Origin: Achromobacter veterisilvae
GTDB taxonomy: Bacteria; Pseudomonadota; Gammaproteobacteria; Burkholderiales; Burkholderiaceae_B
Direction of reading: 5' to 3'
NCBI RefSeq assembly: GCF_900496975.1
Contig: NZ_UFQC01000023.1
Location: forward strand, 1-64,000
Length of the DNA: 64,000 nucleotides
Made by a program: the position numbers and the translations under genes. The notes under the pieces were generated by a model, which saw nothing but the letters and a program-made list of their open reading frames with translations, did no database searches and was not told the DNA's origin. This document shows, piece after piece, positions 1 through 9,914 of this stretch; position 1 is the first letter of the stretch, and every line of letters starts with the position of its first letter.

Positions 1-215
1 CCGGCCGCGCTGGCAAGCCGGCCGCGGGCGGCCGCGGCGGAAACAAGGCCGAGGGCGCGCGCTCCGGCGGCAACAAGGGGCCGGGCGCTGGTGGCAAGCC
101 GCGGGCGCAACGCAGCGGCGCCGCGCCGCGGGGCGACGATTGGCAGCCGCGGGGCGCTTCGGCTCACGAGTCCCGCCTGGGCGTGATGGGTGGGCGCAGC
201 CACCGGGGACGTTGA
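1..215 (+). CDS. rluB: 23S rRNA pseudouridine synthase RluB, C-terminal tail (5' partial)
   Basis: Only the last 70 codons lie in the window, read from base 3 and ending at TGA 213-215. The peptide is a Gly/Lys/Arg/Asn-rich disordered tail that closes with ESRLGVMGGRSHRGR. Such basic tails follow the catalytic domain of RluB, which makes pseudouridine 2605 in 23S rRNA, in Bordetella-type betaproteobacteria, and rluB lies upstream of rimP-nusA-infB in that group. The catalytic domain is outside the window, so the name rests on the tail and the gene order. An RNA-binding role for the tail is inference. Confidence 0.6.
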   Translation, partial: GRAGKPAAGGRGGNKAEGARSGGNKGPGAGGKPRAQRSGAAPRGDDWQPRGASAHESRLGVMGGRSHRGR

Positions 216-223
216 GGCCCGCG

Positions 224-246
224 GGCGGCGCGCTGGCCGCGCCGCC
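224..246 (+). terminator. GC hairpin after rluB
   Basis: A 9-bp perfect inverted repeat (GGCGGCGCG / CGCGCCGCC) with a 5-nt loop begins 9 bases after the rluB stop. No T-run follows, so it is not a standard intrinsic terminator. It may pause polymerase or protect the mRNA 3' end. Confidence 0.35.
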
Positions 247-545
247 GGGGGCGATGTGTCCCATATAAACGTAAGCCCGTGACGAATCAGGCGTTTTTCC
301 AGTTTATCTGGTAAAATCAATGGTTTTCATGGCTTCGCGTCTTTGCCTGTGCTTTGGCTGCATGGGCGGTTTGATCGACGAAGCCGCCGCATTGCGCTTT
401 CCTGGAAAGCGGCGGGACAGCGCCGGCGATGCAGACGGCGGCGGACCGGGCGGCGCAAGCCAAAATTTAGGTCGCAATATAGGGCACTGCCCGGCATTGC
501 TCCTTACGTGCAGTAGGGTAGCGGCTGGGCGCTGTGCAATACGGT
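247..545 (+). promoter_or_regulatory. rimP operon promoter region and long leader
   Basis: About 300 bases without a convincing gene. A -10-like TAAAAT lies at 312-317, but its -35 is poor. Downstream, CCG-GC-ATTGC (491-500) can pair with GCAAT-A-CGG (536-544), and GCCC (489-492) could pair with GGGC (546-549), the 5' arm of the terminator at 546-572. That is the geometry of an antiterminator. I looked for a metY-type tRNA gene, as found before rimP in enterobacteria, and saw none. The pairing is read by eye and not tested. Confidence 0.4.
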
Positions 546-572
546 GGGCTGGGCGTGCAGCCCATTTTTTTT
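546..572 (+). terminator. leader intrinsic terminator directly before rimP
   Basis: GGGCTG (546-551), a 6-nt loop and CAGCCC (558-563) form a perfect 6-bp stem followed by A and eight T residues (565-572). The rimP start codon is only 6 bases further on. A hairpin with a T8 tract in the leader of the operon that encodes NusA suggests attenuation or autoregulation. Readthrough must occur for the operon to be expressed. Confidence 0.6.
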
Positions 573-578
573 GAGTAT

Positions 579-1085
579 ATGGCTGATTTATTCGCATTGA
601 CCAAAGAGGCTCTGGCCGGCATGGACGTCGAACTCGTGGACGTCGAGCGTGCCGCCCTGGGCCTTTTGCGCGTCACGATCGATCGGGTCGGCGGTGTGCG
701 CATCGAAGACTGTGAGCAGGTGTCCCGCCAATTGTCGCGGGTGTTTGAAGTCGAGAACATCGATTACAAGCGGCTGGAAGTCGGTTCGCCGGGCGTGGAC
801 CGCCCGCTGTGCAACGAGGCCGATTTCCGCCGTTTCGCAGGCGAGCGCATCGAAATCAAGCTGCGCGAGGCATTGGACGGACGCAAGGTCTTTTCCGGCA
901 CGTTGACCGTGCCCGAAGACGACGGCGCCGCGGCCTCCGACGCGGCTGCTGGGGTGCACAAGACCGTGTTCGGTCTCGAATTTGAGGCAAAAAAGAACGA
1001 AGTCCAGGTGTTGAATTTCACGGTCGAAGACATCGAACGTGCAAAACTGGATCCCGTTCTGGATTTCAAGGGCAAAAAGCGATGA
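579..1085 (+). CDS. rimP: ribosome maturation factor RimP
   Basis: 168 aa, the usual RimP length. RimP helps 30S subunit maturation in the cytoplasm. The N-terminal segment [20 protein letters not shown] and the central [10 protein letters not shown] motif are typical of the family (YlxS/DUF150), followed by the C-terminal SH3-like domain ending in the basic DFKGKKR. I chose ATG 579; an in-frame ATG at 534 would add residues encoded across the leader terminator. The Shine-Dalgarno site is weak (GAG at 573-575). The stop overlaps nusA by ATGA, so the two are translationally coupled. Confidence 0.93.
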   Translation: MADLFALTKEALAGMDVELVDVERAALGLLRVTIDRVGGVRIEDCEQVSRQLSRVFEVENIDYKRLEVGSPGVDRPLCNEADFRRFAGERIEIKLREALDGRKVFSGTLTVPEDDGAAASDAAAGVHKTVFGLEFEAKKNEVQVLNFTVEDIERAKLDPVLDFKGKKR

Positions 1086-2560
1086 GTCGCGAAATTCTTC
1101 TGTTGGTCGATGCCTTGGCGCGTGAAAAGAACGTCACGCGCGACGTCGTGTTCGGCGCGCTGGAAAGCGCGCTGGCCTCGGCGATGAAAAAACGCTTCAA
1201 AGATGATGCGGACATCCGTGTCGCCATCGATAGGGAAACCGGCGATCACGAAGGTTTCCGCCGCTGGCTGGTCGTGCCCGACGAGGCGGGCCTGCAAGAA
1301 CCCGACAAGCAGGAAATGCTGTCGGACGCGCAGGAAATCGTCCCCGGCATCCAGGAAGGCGAGTACATCGAAGAGCCGCTCGAACCCATCGAGTTCGGCC
1401 GCATCGGCGCGCAGGCGGCCAAGCAGGCCATCCTGCAGAAGATCCGCGACGCCGAGCGCGAACAGGTGCTGAACGACTTCCTCGAGCGCGGCGAAACCAT
1501 CGTGTCCGGCACCATCAAGCGCATGGACAAGGGCGATGCCATCATCGAGACCGGCAAGATCGAAGCGCGCCTGCCGCGTTCCGAGATGATCCCGAAGGAA
1601 AACCTCCGGGTGGCCGACCGCGTCCGCGCCTTTGTGTTGCGTGTCGACCACGCCGCGCGCGGCCAGCAGGTGATCCTGTCGCGCACCTCGCCCGAGTTCA
1701 TCCGCCAGCTCTTCGAGAACGAAGTCCCCGAGATCGAGCAGGGCCTGCTGGAGATCAAGGCGGCCGCCCGCGACGCCGGGGTGCGTGCGAAGATCGCCGT
1801 GGTGGCATACGATAAGCGTATCGATCCGATCGGCACGTGCGTCGGCATGCGCGGTTCGCGCGTGACCGCGGTGCGCAACGAGCTGGGCGGCGAGCAGGTC
1901 GACATCGTGCTGTGGTCGGAAGACCCCGCGCAGTTCGTCATCGGCGCCCTGGCGCCGGCCAACGTCGAGTCCATCGTCGTCGACGAGGACAAGCACGCGA
2001 TGGACGTCGTGGTGGACGAGGAAAACCTGCCCAAGGCCATCGGCGCCAAGGGTCAGAACGTCCGCCTGGCTTCCGAGCTGACCGGCTGGCAGATCAACAT
2101 CATGACGCCGGAAGAAAGCCTGAACCGCCAGGAAGTCGAGCGTTCGGGCCTGCGCACCACGTTCATGAGCAAGCTGGACGTCGACGAAGAAGTCGCCGAC
2201 ATCCTGATCGATGAAGGTTTTACCGGTATCGAGGAAATCGCCTACGTTCCCATGCAGGAATTGCTGGAAATCGAGGCCTTTGACGAAGACACCATCAATG
2301 AATTGCGCGCCCGTGCCCGCAATGCGCTGCTGACCGAGGCGATTGCCCAGGAAGAGCGCCTTGAGACCGCACAGGATTTGCTTGAACTCGAAGGCATGAC
2401 GCCCGAACTGGCTGCCAAGCTGGCCGAGCGTCAAGTGCATACGCGTGACGATCTGGCCGAATTGGCGACGGACGAACTGGCGGAAATCGCCGGCTTGACC
2501 GAGCAGGAAGCCAGCGACCTCATCATGCGTGCCCGTGCCCATTGGTTCGACGAAGAATAA
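1082..2560 (+). CDS. nusA: transcription termination/antitermination protein NusA
   Basis: 492 aa, full length for a proteobacterial NusA. It binds RNA polymerase and nascent RNA and affects pausing, termination and antitermination. In order: N-terminal RNAP-binding domain (1-125), S1 domain (about 135-200, with [20 protein letters not shown]), two KH domains (about 200-345, including [14 protein letters not shown] and [14 protein letters not shown]), and two acidic repeats (about 365-490) of the type that binds the RNAP alpha subunit. The ATG sits inside the rimP stop (ATGA). Confidence 0.97.
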   Translation: MSREILLLVDALAREKNVTRDVVFGALESALASAMKKRFKDDADIRVAIDRETGDHEGFRRWLVVPDEAGLQEPDKQEMLSDAQEIVPGIQEGEYIEEPLEPIEFGRIGAQAAKQAILQKIRDAEREQVLNDFLERGETIVSGTIKRMDKGDAIIETGKIEARLPRSEMIPKENLRVADRVRAFVLRVDHAARGQQVILSRTSPEFIRQLFENEVPEIEQGLLEIKAAARDAGVRAKIAVVAYDKRIDPIGTCVGMRGSRVTAVRNELGGEQVDIVLWSEDPAQFVIGALAPANVESIVVDEDKHAMDVVVDEENLPKAIGAKGQNVRLASELTGWQINIMTPEESLNRQEVERSGLRTTFMSKLDVDEEVADILIDEGFTGIEEIAYVPMQELLEIEAFDEDTINELRARARNALLTEAIAQEERLETAQDLLELEGMTPELAAKLAERQVHTRDDLAELATDELAEIAGLTEQEASDLIMRARAHWFDEE

Positions 2561-2656
2561 CCAAAAGGACACGGGTCTGCGGCGGGATGGATGCATTCCA
2601 TTCTTCCGCAAGTTCACGTTGTTTGTAATAGCTGCCTATAGGGAAGAGAGAGCCTA

Positions 2657-5600
2657 ATGTCGAGTAACACCGTCGCCCAGTTCGCTACCGAGCTGAAAAT
2701 GCCTGCCAATGTGCTGCTGGATCAGCTGCGCTCGGCCGGCGTTGACCTCAAATCGGTGGACGATTCCGTCACCGACAGCGACAAGGCGAAATTGCTCGAA
2801 TCGCTGCGCCGCGCCCACGGCGCAACCGAAGGCAAGAAGATCACCCTGACGCGCCGCCAGACGTCCGAGATCCGGCAGGCTGACGCCACCGGCCGCTCGC
2901 GCACGATCCAGGTCGAAGTGCGCAAGAAGCGCGTGTTCGTCAAGCGTGATCCCTCCGAAATCGCCCTGGAGCAGGCCGCCGCCGCGCGCGCCGAAGATGA
3001 AGCTTCCGCCGAAGAGGCGCAGCAGGTGTCCGCGCCGGCTGTTCCCGAGGCTCCCGCCGCGGCCGAGCCGCGCGAGGCCGCTCCCGTCCAGGCGGAGGCC
3101 GCGGCCCCCGTCAAGGCGGAAGAGCCTGTTGCTGTAGAAGCGCCCGCGCCGGTAGAAGCGCCCGCGCCCGTTGAATCCGTCGCGGCCGAAGCGCCCGCCC
3201 CCGTCGAGGCGAAATCCGCCGAAGTCCAGGCCCAGCCTGAACCCGAACCGACGCCGGCGCTTGCTCCTGCCGAGCCCGTGGCCGAAGAGGCCAAGCCCGA
3301 AGTCAAGACTGAATCCACCGAGCCCAAGGCTGAAGAAGCCGGGTCGGAACCCGTTGTGCTAGCCAATAAGTCCGAACCATCCACCTCCCAGGCCGCCGCG
3401 CCTGTCGCCCAGGCTCAGCCTGCCGCGAAGTCCGAACCCGTCAAATCCGCCGCGAAGCCCGAGTCCGCCGCGCCCGCCGTCAAGGTTGGCAGCCGTGCGG
3501 ACAACCGCCGCGCCGGCCCGCCTCTTGCCGCCTCCGCTACGTCGGCCGGCCGCGATGAGGCCCGCCGCGCCGCCGAGGCCGAAGCCGCCGCCCTGCGCGA
3601 GATGCTGAATCGCCCGCGCAAGGTGCTGCGCGCTCCCGAGCCGGAGGCGCCCGCCGCCGCCGCGCCGATTTCGGGCACGCTGCACAAGCCGGCCGGCAAG
3701 CCCGGCGCGACCCCCGGCGCGAAGAAGGACGCCAAGCCCGCCGCTCCCGGCAACAAGAAGACCATCAAGACGGCCGAAGTCGCTTCGACCTGGTCCGACG
3801 ATGCTTCGCGCAAGAAGCCCGCTGACAAGCCGGCCGCTCCGGCCAGCCGCGACGGCTGGCGCGCGGGCGGCAAGGGCGGCAAGGGGGGCGGCCGAGGCGG
3901 CCGTCACCAGCAGAACGACCGCCGCAACGAGCCGGCGCCGCAGGAATTCATCGCGCGTGAAGTCCACGTGCCGGAAACCATCAGCGTGGCCGACCTGGCC
4001 CACAAGATGTCCGTCAAGGCCGCCGAAGTCATCAAGCAATTGATGAAGCTGGGCCAGATGGTCACCATCAACCAGGTCCTGGACCAGGAAACGGCCATGA
4101 TCGTGGTCGAGGAACTGGGCCACGTCGCCATCGCCGCCAAGCTGGACGATCCGGAAGCCTTCCTGGACGAATCGGCCGCCGGCACCGAAGCCGAACAGTT
4201 GCCGCGCGCCCCGGTCGTGACCGTCATGGGCCACGTCGACCACGGCAAGACCTCGCTGCTGGACTACATCCGCCGCGCCAAGGTCGCCGCGGGCGAAGCC
4301 GGCGGCATTACGCAGCACATCGGCGCCTACCACGTCCAGACCGAACGCGGCATGGTCACGTTCCTGGACACCCCGGGCCACGAGGCGTTCACCGCCATGC
4401 GTGCCCGCGGCGCCAAGGCCACCGACATCGTCATCCTGGTCTGCGCGGCCGATGACGGAGTGATGCCGCAGACCCGTGAAGCCATCCACCACGCGAAGGC
4501 CGCTGGCGTTCCCATGGTCGTGGCGATGACCAAGATCGATAAGCCCAGCGCCAACCCCGACCGCGTCAAGCAGGAACTGGTCGCCGAGGAAGTGGTGCCG
4601 GAAGAATACGGCGGCGACGTGCCGTTCGTGTCCGTATCGGCCAAGACCGGCGAGGGCATCGACGATCTGCTCGAAAACCTGCTGCTGCAGGCCGAAGTGC
4701 TGGAACTGAAGGCCCCGGTCGACGCGCCCGCCAAGGGCCTGGTCATCGAAGCCCGTCTCGACAAGGGCCGCGGCCCGGTCGCGACCATCCTGGTGCAAAG
4801 CGGCACGCTCAAGCGCGGCGACGTGGTGCTGGCCGGCGCGAGCTTCGGCCGCGTGCGCGCCATGCTCGATGAAAACGGCAAGCCCGTCCAGGAAGCCGGT
4901 CCGTCGATTCCGGTGGAAATCCAGGGCCTGACCGAAGTGCCGGCCGCCGGCGACGAACTGATGGTCTTGTCCGACGAGCGCAAGGCGCGCGAAATCGCGC
5001 TGTTCCGCCAGGGCAAGTTCCGCGACGTCAAGCTGGCCCGCCAGCAGGCCGCGAAGCTGGAGTCCATGTTCGACAACCTGGGCGAGGGCACGCAGACCCT
5101 GGCCCTGATCGTGAAGACCGACGTCCAGGGTTCGCAGGAAGCGCTGGTGCAGTCCCTGACCAAGCTGTCGACCGACGAAGTCCGCGTGCAGGTCGTGCAC
5201 GCCGCCGTGGGCGGCATCTCGGAAAGCGACATCAACCTGGCCATCGCCTCGAACGCCGTCGTGATCGGCTTCAACGTCCGCGCCGAAGCCAGCGCCAAGA
5301 AGCTGGCCGAGAACAACGGCATCGACGTGCGCTACTACAACATCATCTACGACGCCGTGGACGAAGTGAAGGCAGCCATGTCGGGCATGCTGGCGCCTGA
5401 GAAGAAGGAAGAAGTCATCGGCCTGGTCGAGATCCGCGAGGTCTACAGCATTTCCCGCATCGGCAACATCGCCGGCTGCATGGTGCTCGACGGCATCGTG
5501 CGTCGCGATTCGCAGGTCCGCCTGCTGCGCAACAACGTGGTCCACTGGACCGGCCAGCTCGATTCGCTGCGCCGCTTCAAGGACGACGTCAAGGAAGTCA

Positions 5601-5704
5601 AGTCGGGCTTCGACTGCGGCCTTACGCTGCGCGGCAACAACGACATCCAGGTGGGCGACCAACTGGAAGTCTTTGAAATCAAGGAAATCGCGCGTACGCT
5701 GTAA
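2657..5704 (+). CDS. infB: translation initiation factor IF-2
   Basis: 1015 aa. This GTPase brings initiator fMet-tRNA to the 30S subunit. An N-terminal IF2N domain (1-70) is followed by a long low-complexity Ala/Pro/Glu/Lys linker (about 100-420) with a Gly/Arg-rich stretch near 415, then a second IF2N-like region. The G domain begins near 520: GHVDHGKT (525-532), DTPGHEAF (about 572) and TKID (about 625, G4 motif with T for N). The C-terminal domains that bind fMet-tRNA complete it. A 96-base gap from nusA contains no obvious terminator, so the gene is probably in the same operon. GGGAAGAGAG provides the ribosome site. Confidence 0.97.
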   Translation: MSSNTVAQFATELKMPANVLLDQLRSAGVDLKSVDDSVTDSDKAKLLESLRRAHGATEGKKITLTRRQTSEIRQADATGRSRTIQVEVRKKRVFVKRDPSEIALEQAAAARAEDEASAEEAQQVSAPAVPEAPAAAEPREAAPVQAEAAAPVKAEEPVAVEAPAPVEAPAPVESVAAEAPAPVEAKSAEVQAQPEPEPTPALAPAEPVAEEAKPEVKTESTEPKAEEAGSEPVVLANKSEPSTSQAAAPVAQAQPAAKSEPVKSAAKPESAAPAVKVGSRADNRRAGPPLAASATSAGRDEARRAAEAEAAALREMLNRPRKVLRAPEPEAPAAAAPISGTLHKPAGKPGATPGAKKDAKPAAPGNKKTIKTAEVASTWSDDASRKKPADKPAAPASRDGWRAGGKGGKGGGRGGRHQQNDRRNEPAPQEFIAREVHVPETISVADLAHKMSVKAAEVIKQLMKLGQMVTINQVLDQETAMIVVEELGHVAIAAKLDDPEAFLDESAAGTEAEQLPRAPVVTVMGHVDHGKTSLLDYIRRAKVAAGEAGGITQHIGAYHVQTERGMVTFLDTPGHEAFTAMRARGAKATDIVILVCAADDGVMPQTREAIHHAKAAGVPMVVAMTKIDKPSANPDRVKQELVAEEVVPEEYGGDVPFVSVSAKTGEGIDDLLENLLLQAEVLELKAPVDAPAKGLVIEARLDKGRGPVATILVQSGTLKRGDVVLAGASFGRVRAMLDENGKPVQEAGPSIPVEIQGLTEVPAAGDELMVLSDERKAREIALFRQGKFRDVKLARQQAAKLESMFDNLGEGTQTLALIVKTDVQGSQEALVQSLTKLSTDEVRVQVVHAAVGGISESDINLAIASNAVVIGFNVRAEASAKKLAENNGIDVRYYNIIYDAVDEVKAAMSGMLAPEKKEEVIGLVEIREVYSISRIGNIAGCMVLDGIVRRDSQVRLLRNNVVHWTGQLDSLRRFKDDVKEVKSGFDCGLTLRGNNDIQVGDQLEVFEIKEIARTL

Positions 5705-5727
5705 GGCGTCGCGAGGCATTATTTCTA

Positions 5728-6129
5728 ATGAGCCGTCACAAGTCCAAAGCCATCCCCGGCCGCAATCTGCGGCTGGCCGACCAGATCCAGAAGGATCTGG
5801 CCGGGATCATCCAGCGCGAGATCGACACGACCCGCGCTGGCTTGATCACGCTCTCTGGTGTGGAGCTGTCGACCGACTACGCGCACGCGAAGGTATATTT
5901 CACGGTTTTGGGCGCCGAGCCCGAAGCCGCGACCGCGCTGCTGAACGAGAAGGCCGGCTGGCTGCATTCGCAGCTCTACAAGCTGTTGCACATTCACACT
6001 GTCCCCACTTTGCGTTTCATCCACGACGAGCAGATTGCCCGTGGTATCGAAATGTCGATCCTGATCGACCGCGCAAACCGGCCCGGCCCGCACTCGGGCG
6101 TGCCCGACGAACCTGAAGACCAGTCCTGA
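5728..6129 (+). CDS. rbfA: 30S ribosome-binding factor RbfA
   Basis: 133 aa KH-type RNA-binding protein needed for late 30S maturation and cold adaptation. The N-terminal [20 protein letters not shown], the core [20 protein letters not shown] and the C-terminal [15 protein letters not shown] are typical RbfA motifs. It lies 23 bases after infB, in the conserved infB-rbfA-truB order, so it works in the same assembly pathway as RimP. Confidence 0.96.
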   Translation: MSRHKSKAIPGRNLRLADQIQKDLAGIIQREIDTTRAGLITLSGVELSTDYAHAKVYFTVLGAEPEAATALLNEKAGWLHSQLYKLLHIHTVPTLRFIHDEQIARGIEMSILIDRANRPGPHSGVPDEPEDQS

Positions 6130-6167
6130 TCGGGCTGTCGTCACTGCTTTACTACCGGATTCCGACG

Positions 6168-6899
6168 ATGGCTAAACGACGCGGGCTTATGCTCGACGGT
6201 GTGCTGTTGCTCGACAAACCCGTGGGTCTGTCGAGCAACCATGCCCTGCAACGCGCCAAGCGCGCCATGGACGCGGCGAAAGCCGGCCATACGGGCACGC
6301 TGGATCCCTTCGCCACCGGGCTGCTGGTGTGCTGTATGGGCAAGGCGACGAAAATTTCCGGTGCGATGCTCAACGCCGACAAGGCCTATCGCGCTACGCT
6401 GCAATTCGGGTCGGAAACCGACTCCGGCGACCTGACCGGCAACGTGGTGTCCACGGCCGAGCCGGGCTTCGTGGTGGAGGAGCAGGCGCTGCGCGAAGCG
6501 CTGTCACGTTTCTCGGGCACGATCGAGCAGATTCCGCCGATGTATTCGGCGCTCAAGCGCGACGGCAAGCCCTTGTACGAGTACGCGCGCGCGGGCATCG
6601 AGCTTGAACGGCCGCCGCGCCAGATCACGATACACCGCATCGAACTGCTGTCCCTGAACGGGACGCAGGCAGAGATCGATGTGGCTTGCAGTAAAGGCAC
6701 ATACATCCGGACGCTGGCCCAGGACATCGGGCGCGTGCTGGGCTGTTACGCCCACCTGACGGCGCTGCGGCGCACGCACGTCGGGCCCTTTTCCCTGGAA
6801 CGCGCCGTTGCGCTGGAAGCCTTGCAGGCCATGCCAGACCCCAAGCAGGCATTGCTTGCACTGAACGAATTGCCGGCGGGCTTGCTGCCCGCCACCTGA
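6168..6899 (+). CDS. truB: tRNA pseudouridine(55) synthase TruB
   Basis: 243 aa. TruB makes pseudouridine 55 in the T-loop of almost all tRNAs. The catalytic motif [15 protein letters not shown] is present with Asp46 as nucleophile. [15 protein letters not shown] at the N-terminus and [14 protein letters not shown] later are family motifs. The protein is shorter than the enterobacterial enzyme and seems to lack most of the C-terminal PUA-like extension. It follows rbfA by 38 bases. Confidence 0.95.
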   Translation: MAKRRGLMLDGVLLLDKPVGLSSNHALQRAKRAMDAAKAGHTGTLDPFATGLLVCCMGKATKISGAMLNADKAYRATLQFGSETDSGDLTGNVVSTAEPGFVVEEQALREALSRFSGTIEQIPPMYSALKRDGKPLYEYARAGIELERPPRQITIHRIELLSLNGTQAEIDVACSKGTYIRTLAQDIGRVLGCYAHLTALRRTHVGPFSLERAVALEALQAMPDPKQALLALNELPAGLLPAT

Positions 6900-6915
6900 C
6901 CTTAAAGGACTAGCT

Positions 6916-8739
6916 ATGACTCGCGCCCTGCGCAACGTCGCCATCATCGCCCACGTCGACCACGGCAAAACGACCCTGGTCGACCAGTTGCTGCGCCAAT
7001 CCGGCACCTTCCGCGAAAACCAGGCGCTGACCGAACGGGTCATGGACTCGAACGATCTGGAAAAAGAGCGCGGCATCACCATTCTGGCCAAGAACTGTGC
7101 CGTTGAATACCAAGGCACGCACATCAACATCATCGACACCCCGGGACACGCGGACTTCGGCGGCGAAGTCGAGCGCGTGCTGTCCATGGTCGACGGCGTG
7201 CTGCTGCTGGTGGACGCGGTCGAAGGCCCCATGCCCCAGACCATCTTCGTTACCCGCAAGGCGCTGGCCCTCGGCCTGAAGCCCATCGTCGTGGTCAACA
7301 AGGTGGACCGTCCGGGCGCCCGCACCGATTTCGTCATCAACGCCACGTTCGACCTGTTCGACAAGCTGGGCGCCACCGAGGAGCAACTGGACTTCCCGGT
7401 GGTGTACGCCTCGGGCCTGTCGGGCTACGCGGGCCTGAGCGCCGACGTGCGCGAAGGCGACATGCGTCCCCTGTTCGAAGCCATCCTCGAACACGTGCCG
7501 CAGCGCGAAGACGACCCCAACGGTCCGCTGCAAATGCAGATCATCTCGCTCGACTACAACAGCTACGTCGGCAAGATCGGCGTGGGCCGCATCAACCGCG
7601 GCCGCATGCGCCCCGGCATGGAAGTGGCCTACAAGTTCGGTCCCGAGGGCCAGGGCGGCCGCGGCCGCATCAACCAGGTGCTGAAGTTCCACGGCCTGGA
7701 GCGCATCGTCGTGGACGAGGCCGAGGCCGGCGACATCGTGCTGGTCAACGGCATCGAGGAGCTGGGCATCGGCTGCACGGTCACCGATACGGTCACGCAG
7801 GACGCGCTGCCGATGCTGCGCATCGACGAGCCCACCCTGACCATGAACTTCATGGTGAATACGTCGCCGCTGGCCGGCCGCGAAGGCAAGTTCGTGACCA
7901 GCCGCCAACTGCGCGACCGCCTGGACCGCGAACTGAAGTCCAACGTGGCGCTACGAGTGCGCGACACCGGCGACGACACGGTGTTCGAAGTGTCGGGCCG
8001 CGGCGAACTGCACCTGACCATCCTGCTGGAAACGATGCGCCGCGAAGGCTACGAGCTGGCCGTGTCGCGCCCGCGCGTGGTGTTCAAGGACATCGACGGC
8101 GTGAAGTGCGAGCCGTTCGAATCGCTGACCGTCGACGTCGAGGACGCCCACCAGGGCGGCGTGATGGAAGAACTGGGCCGCCGCAAGGGCGATCTGCAGG
8201 ACATGCAGCCGGACGGCCGCGGCCGCACCCGCCTGGAATACCTGATCCCCGCCCGCGGCCTGATCGGCTTCCAGAACGAGTTCCTGACGCTGACCCGCGG
8301 CACCGGCCTGATGAGCCACATCTTCCACGAATACGCGCCCATCAAGGAAGGCTCGATCGGCGAGCGCCGCAACGGCGTGCTGATCAGCCAGGACCACGGC
8401 GACGCCGTGGCCTACGCCCTGTGGAAGCTGCAGGATCGCGGCCGCATGTTCGTCAGCCCGGGCGATGCGCTGTACGAAGGCATGATCATCGGCATCCACA
8501 GCCGCGACAACGACCTGGTCGTGAACCCCATCAAGGGCAAGCAACTGACCAACGTGCGCGCCTCGGGCACCGACGAAGCCGTGCGCCTGGTTCCGCCGAT
8601 CCAGATGTCGCTGGAATACGCCGTGGAATTCATCGACGACGACGAACTGGTGGAAATCACGCCCAAGTCGATCCGCCTGCGCAAGCGCTACCTGCTCGAA
8701 AACGAACGCAAGCGCGCCGCGCGCGAATCCGCCGTCTAA
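6916..8739 (+). CDS. typA: ribosome-associated GTPase TypA/BipA
   Basis: 607 aa, typical length. This translational GTPase of the EF-G group assists 50S assembly and stress adaptation. P-loop AHVDHGKT at residues 12-19, [10 protein letters not shown] switch region, [14 protein letters not shown] and [10 protein letters not shown] motifs, then EF-G-like domains III and V and the TypA-specific C-terminal domain (about 480-600). It begins 16 bases after truB with AAAGGA as ribosome site and closes the operon before a strong terminator. Confidence 0.97.
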   Translation: MTRALRNVAIIAHVDHGKTTLVDQLLRQSGTFRENQALTERVMDSNDLEKERGITILAKNCAVEYQGTHINIIDTPGHADFGGEVERVLSMVDGVLLLVDAVEGPMPQTIFVTRKALALGLKPIVVVNKVDRPGARTDFVINATFDLFDKLGATEEQLDFPVVYASGLSGYAGLSADVREGDMRPLFEAILEHVPQREDDPNGPLQMQIISLDYNSYVGKIGVGRINRGRMRPGMEVAYKFGPEGQGGRGRINQVLKFHGLERIVVDEAEAGDIVLVNGIEELGIGCTVTDTVTQDALPMLRIDEPTLTMNFMVNTSPLAGREGKFVTSRQLRDRLDRELKSNVALRVRDTGDDTVFEVSGRGELHLTILLETMRREGYELAVSRPRVVFKDIDGVKCEPFESLTVDVEDAHQGGVMEELGRRKGDLQDMQPDGRGRTRLEYLIPARGLIGFQNEFLTLTRGTGLMSHIFHEYAPIKEGSIGERRNGVLISQDHGDAVAYALWKLQDRGRMFVSPGDALYEGMIIGIHSRDNDLVVNPIKGKQLTNVRASGTDEAVRLVPPIQMSLEYAVEFIDDDELVEITPKSIRLRKRYLLENERKRAARESAV

Positions 8740-8783
8740 GCGGGTGGCGGGGCGCCGCCCCGCGTTGCCGCACAGCAAGAAGG

Positions 8784-8813
8784 CCGCACACTTCCGGGTG
8801 TGCGGTTTTTTTT
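8784..8813 (+). terminator. intrinsic terminator after typA
   Basis: CCGCACAC, loop TTCCGG and GTGTGCGG form a perfect 8-bp stem, followed by eight T residues. It ends the rimP-typA operon and separates it from the convergent LysR gene. Confidence 0.93.
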
Positions 8814-8836
8814 CGCCGGCCGGCCGCGGCCCCGGT

Positions 8837-9757
8837 TCAGGCGCGCGAGGCGGCGGCGCCCGGCAGGCGCTGGGTGGCGGTCAGCAATCTGGCCGAAAAC
8901 TCCAGCGCCGCCCGGCTGCGCGAGGCATCCCGGCGCCACAGGATGGCGGCGCGGCGGACCGTGGCGGGCTCGGTCAGGACGATGCTCTTCAATGCCGAGC
9001 CGGCCTCGTTCGCCGCCTGCTGCGCGGCGTGCTCGGCGGAGATCGTCGCCAGCGCGCCTTGGCGGCACAGGTGTATCAGGGCGTCCACCGATTCCATTTC
9101 CACCCGCACGTCGGGTTTCAGGCCCGCCGTGAGGCAGGCGGCGTCTATCATGCGGCGGGTCGCGAAGCTGCGCGGCAGCAACGCCAGCGGGACGCCTTCC
9201 AGTTCGCGCATGCGCAGGCTGCGGCGGGCGGCCAGCGGATGCCGTTTGCTCACGACCACCTGCAGCCGCTCTTCGAACAGCGGCTGGGCCTCGATTTCTT
9301 CGCGCAGCGCCGGGTGGAACGAAATCCCCAGGTCCAGTTGGCCCGCGATCAGCAGTTCCTCGATGGGGCCGGCCCGAAGGTCGCGCACGTGTATCTGGAC
9401 CTTGGGAAACGCCAGGCTGAACCCCGCCACGGCGTCGGGGACGAAGTGGGTCAGGAAGGTCGGAATGACGCCTATCGTGAGGGAGCCCGCCTGCAGGCCG
9501 GCCAGATCCGCGAGCGCCATCTTTCCCGCTTCGATCTCCTGCAGGGCCCGGCTCGCGTGATCGCGCAGCACCTTGCCCGCCTGCGACAGCCGCAGGCCCC
9601 GCCCGATGCGGTCGAACAGGGGCATGTTCAGCTCTTCCTCCAGTTGCCGCAGCCCGTGGGACAAGGTGGACTGGGTTACGTGCAGGGCGTCCGCGGAACG
9701 GGTCAGGTGTTCGGTTTCCGCCACGCTGAGGAAGTAGCGGAGCTGACGGATTTCCAT
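8837..9757 (-). CDS. LysR-family regulator of the catechol genes (CatR/CynR-like)
   Basis: 306 aa from the chosen ATG at 9757, which has a good ribosome site (GAGGAAA, 6 bases spacing). A longer in-frame start at 9844 would cover the operator. The N-terminal winged HTH (MEIRQLRYFLSVAETEHLTR, then ADALHVTQSTLSHGLRQLEE) is followed by a substrate-binding effector domain from about residue 90. It diverges from the muconate cycloisomerase gene, so a cis,cis-muconate-responsive activator is likely. The effector is inferred from context only. Confidence 0.88.
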   Translation of the reverse strand: MEIRQLRYFLSVAETEHLTRSADALHVTQSTLSHGLRQLEEELNMPLFDRIGRGLRLSQAGKVLRDHASRALQEIEAGKMALADLAGLQAGSLTIGVIPTFLTHFVPDAVAGFSLAFPKVQIHVRDLRAGPIEELLIAGQLDLGISFHPALREEIEAQPLFEERLQVVVSKRHPLAARRSLRMRELEGVPLALLPRSFATRRMIDAACLTAGLKPDVRVEMESVDALIHLCRQGALATISAEHAAQQAANEAGSALKSIVLTEPATVRRAAILWRRDASRSRAALEFSARLLTATQRLPGAAASRA

Positions 9758-9821
9758 GGTTTTTTCCTCGCGTAATCCCGGATGGACTGATGTATTTCCA
9801 TCGATTATTGCTACCTGACCG

Positions 9822-9836
9822 TTCGATTCTATCGAA
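9822..9836. promoter_or_regulatory. LysR-type operator between the regulator and catB
   Basis: TTCGATTCTATCGAA is a perfect 6-3-6 palindrome and contains the LysR box T-N11-A. It lies 65 bases upstream of the regulator's start codon and about 80 before catB, where a LysR recognition site for divergent control is expected. An AT-rich half site (TTCCATTGAAAA, 9839-9850) follows on the catB side and may be the activation site. Confidence 0.6.
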
Positions 9837-9914
9837 TGTTCCATTGAAAATAAATCATTGGATGCAAACGGAGCCGAGTCCTAATCTGCGGGCATCATCC
9901 ATGGCAGCAGACTT

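Noticed and set aside
216-578. A tRNA-Met (metY-like) gene upstream of rimP
   Set aside because: No cloverleaf or T-arm GTTCRANNC with matching arms could be found; the initiator tRNA in this window is at 59813-59889.
764-2617. 617-codon open frame on the minus strand across rimP-nusA
   Set aside because: It is an antisense shadow of GC-rich coding DNA; the plus strand encodes clear RimP and NusA. The same holds for long minus frames at 3359-5719, 11218-14832, 16548-19124 and 20184-23036.
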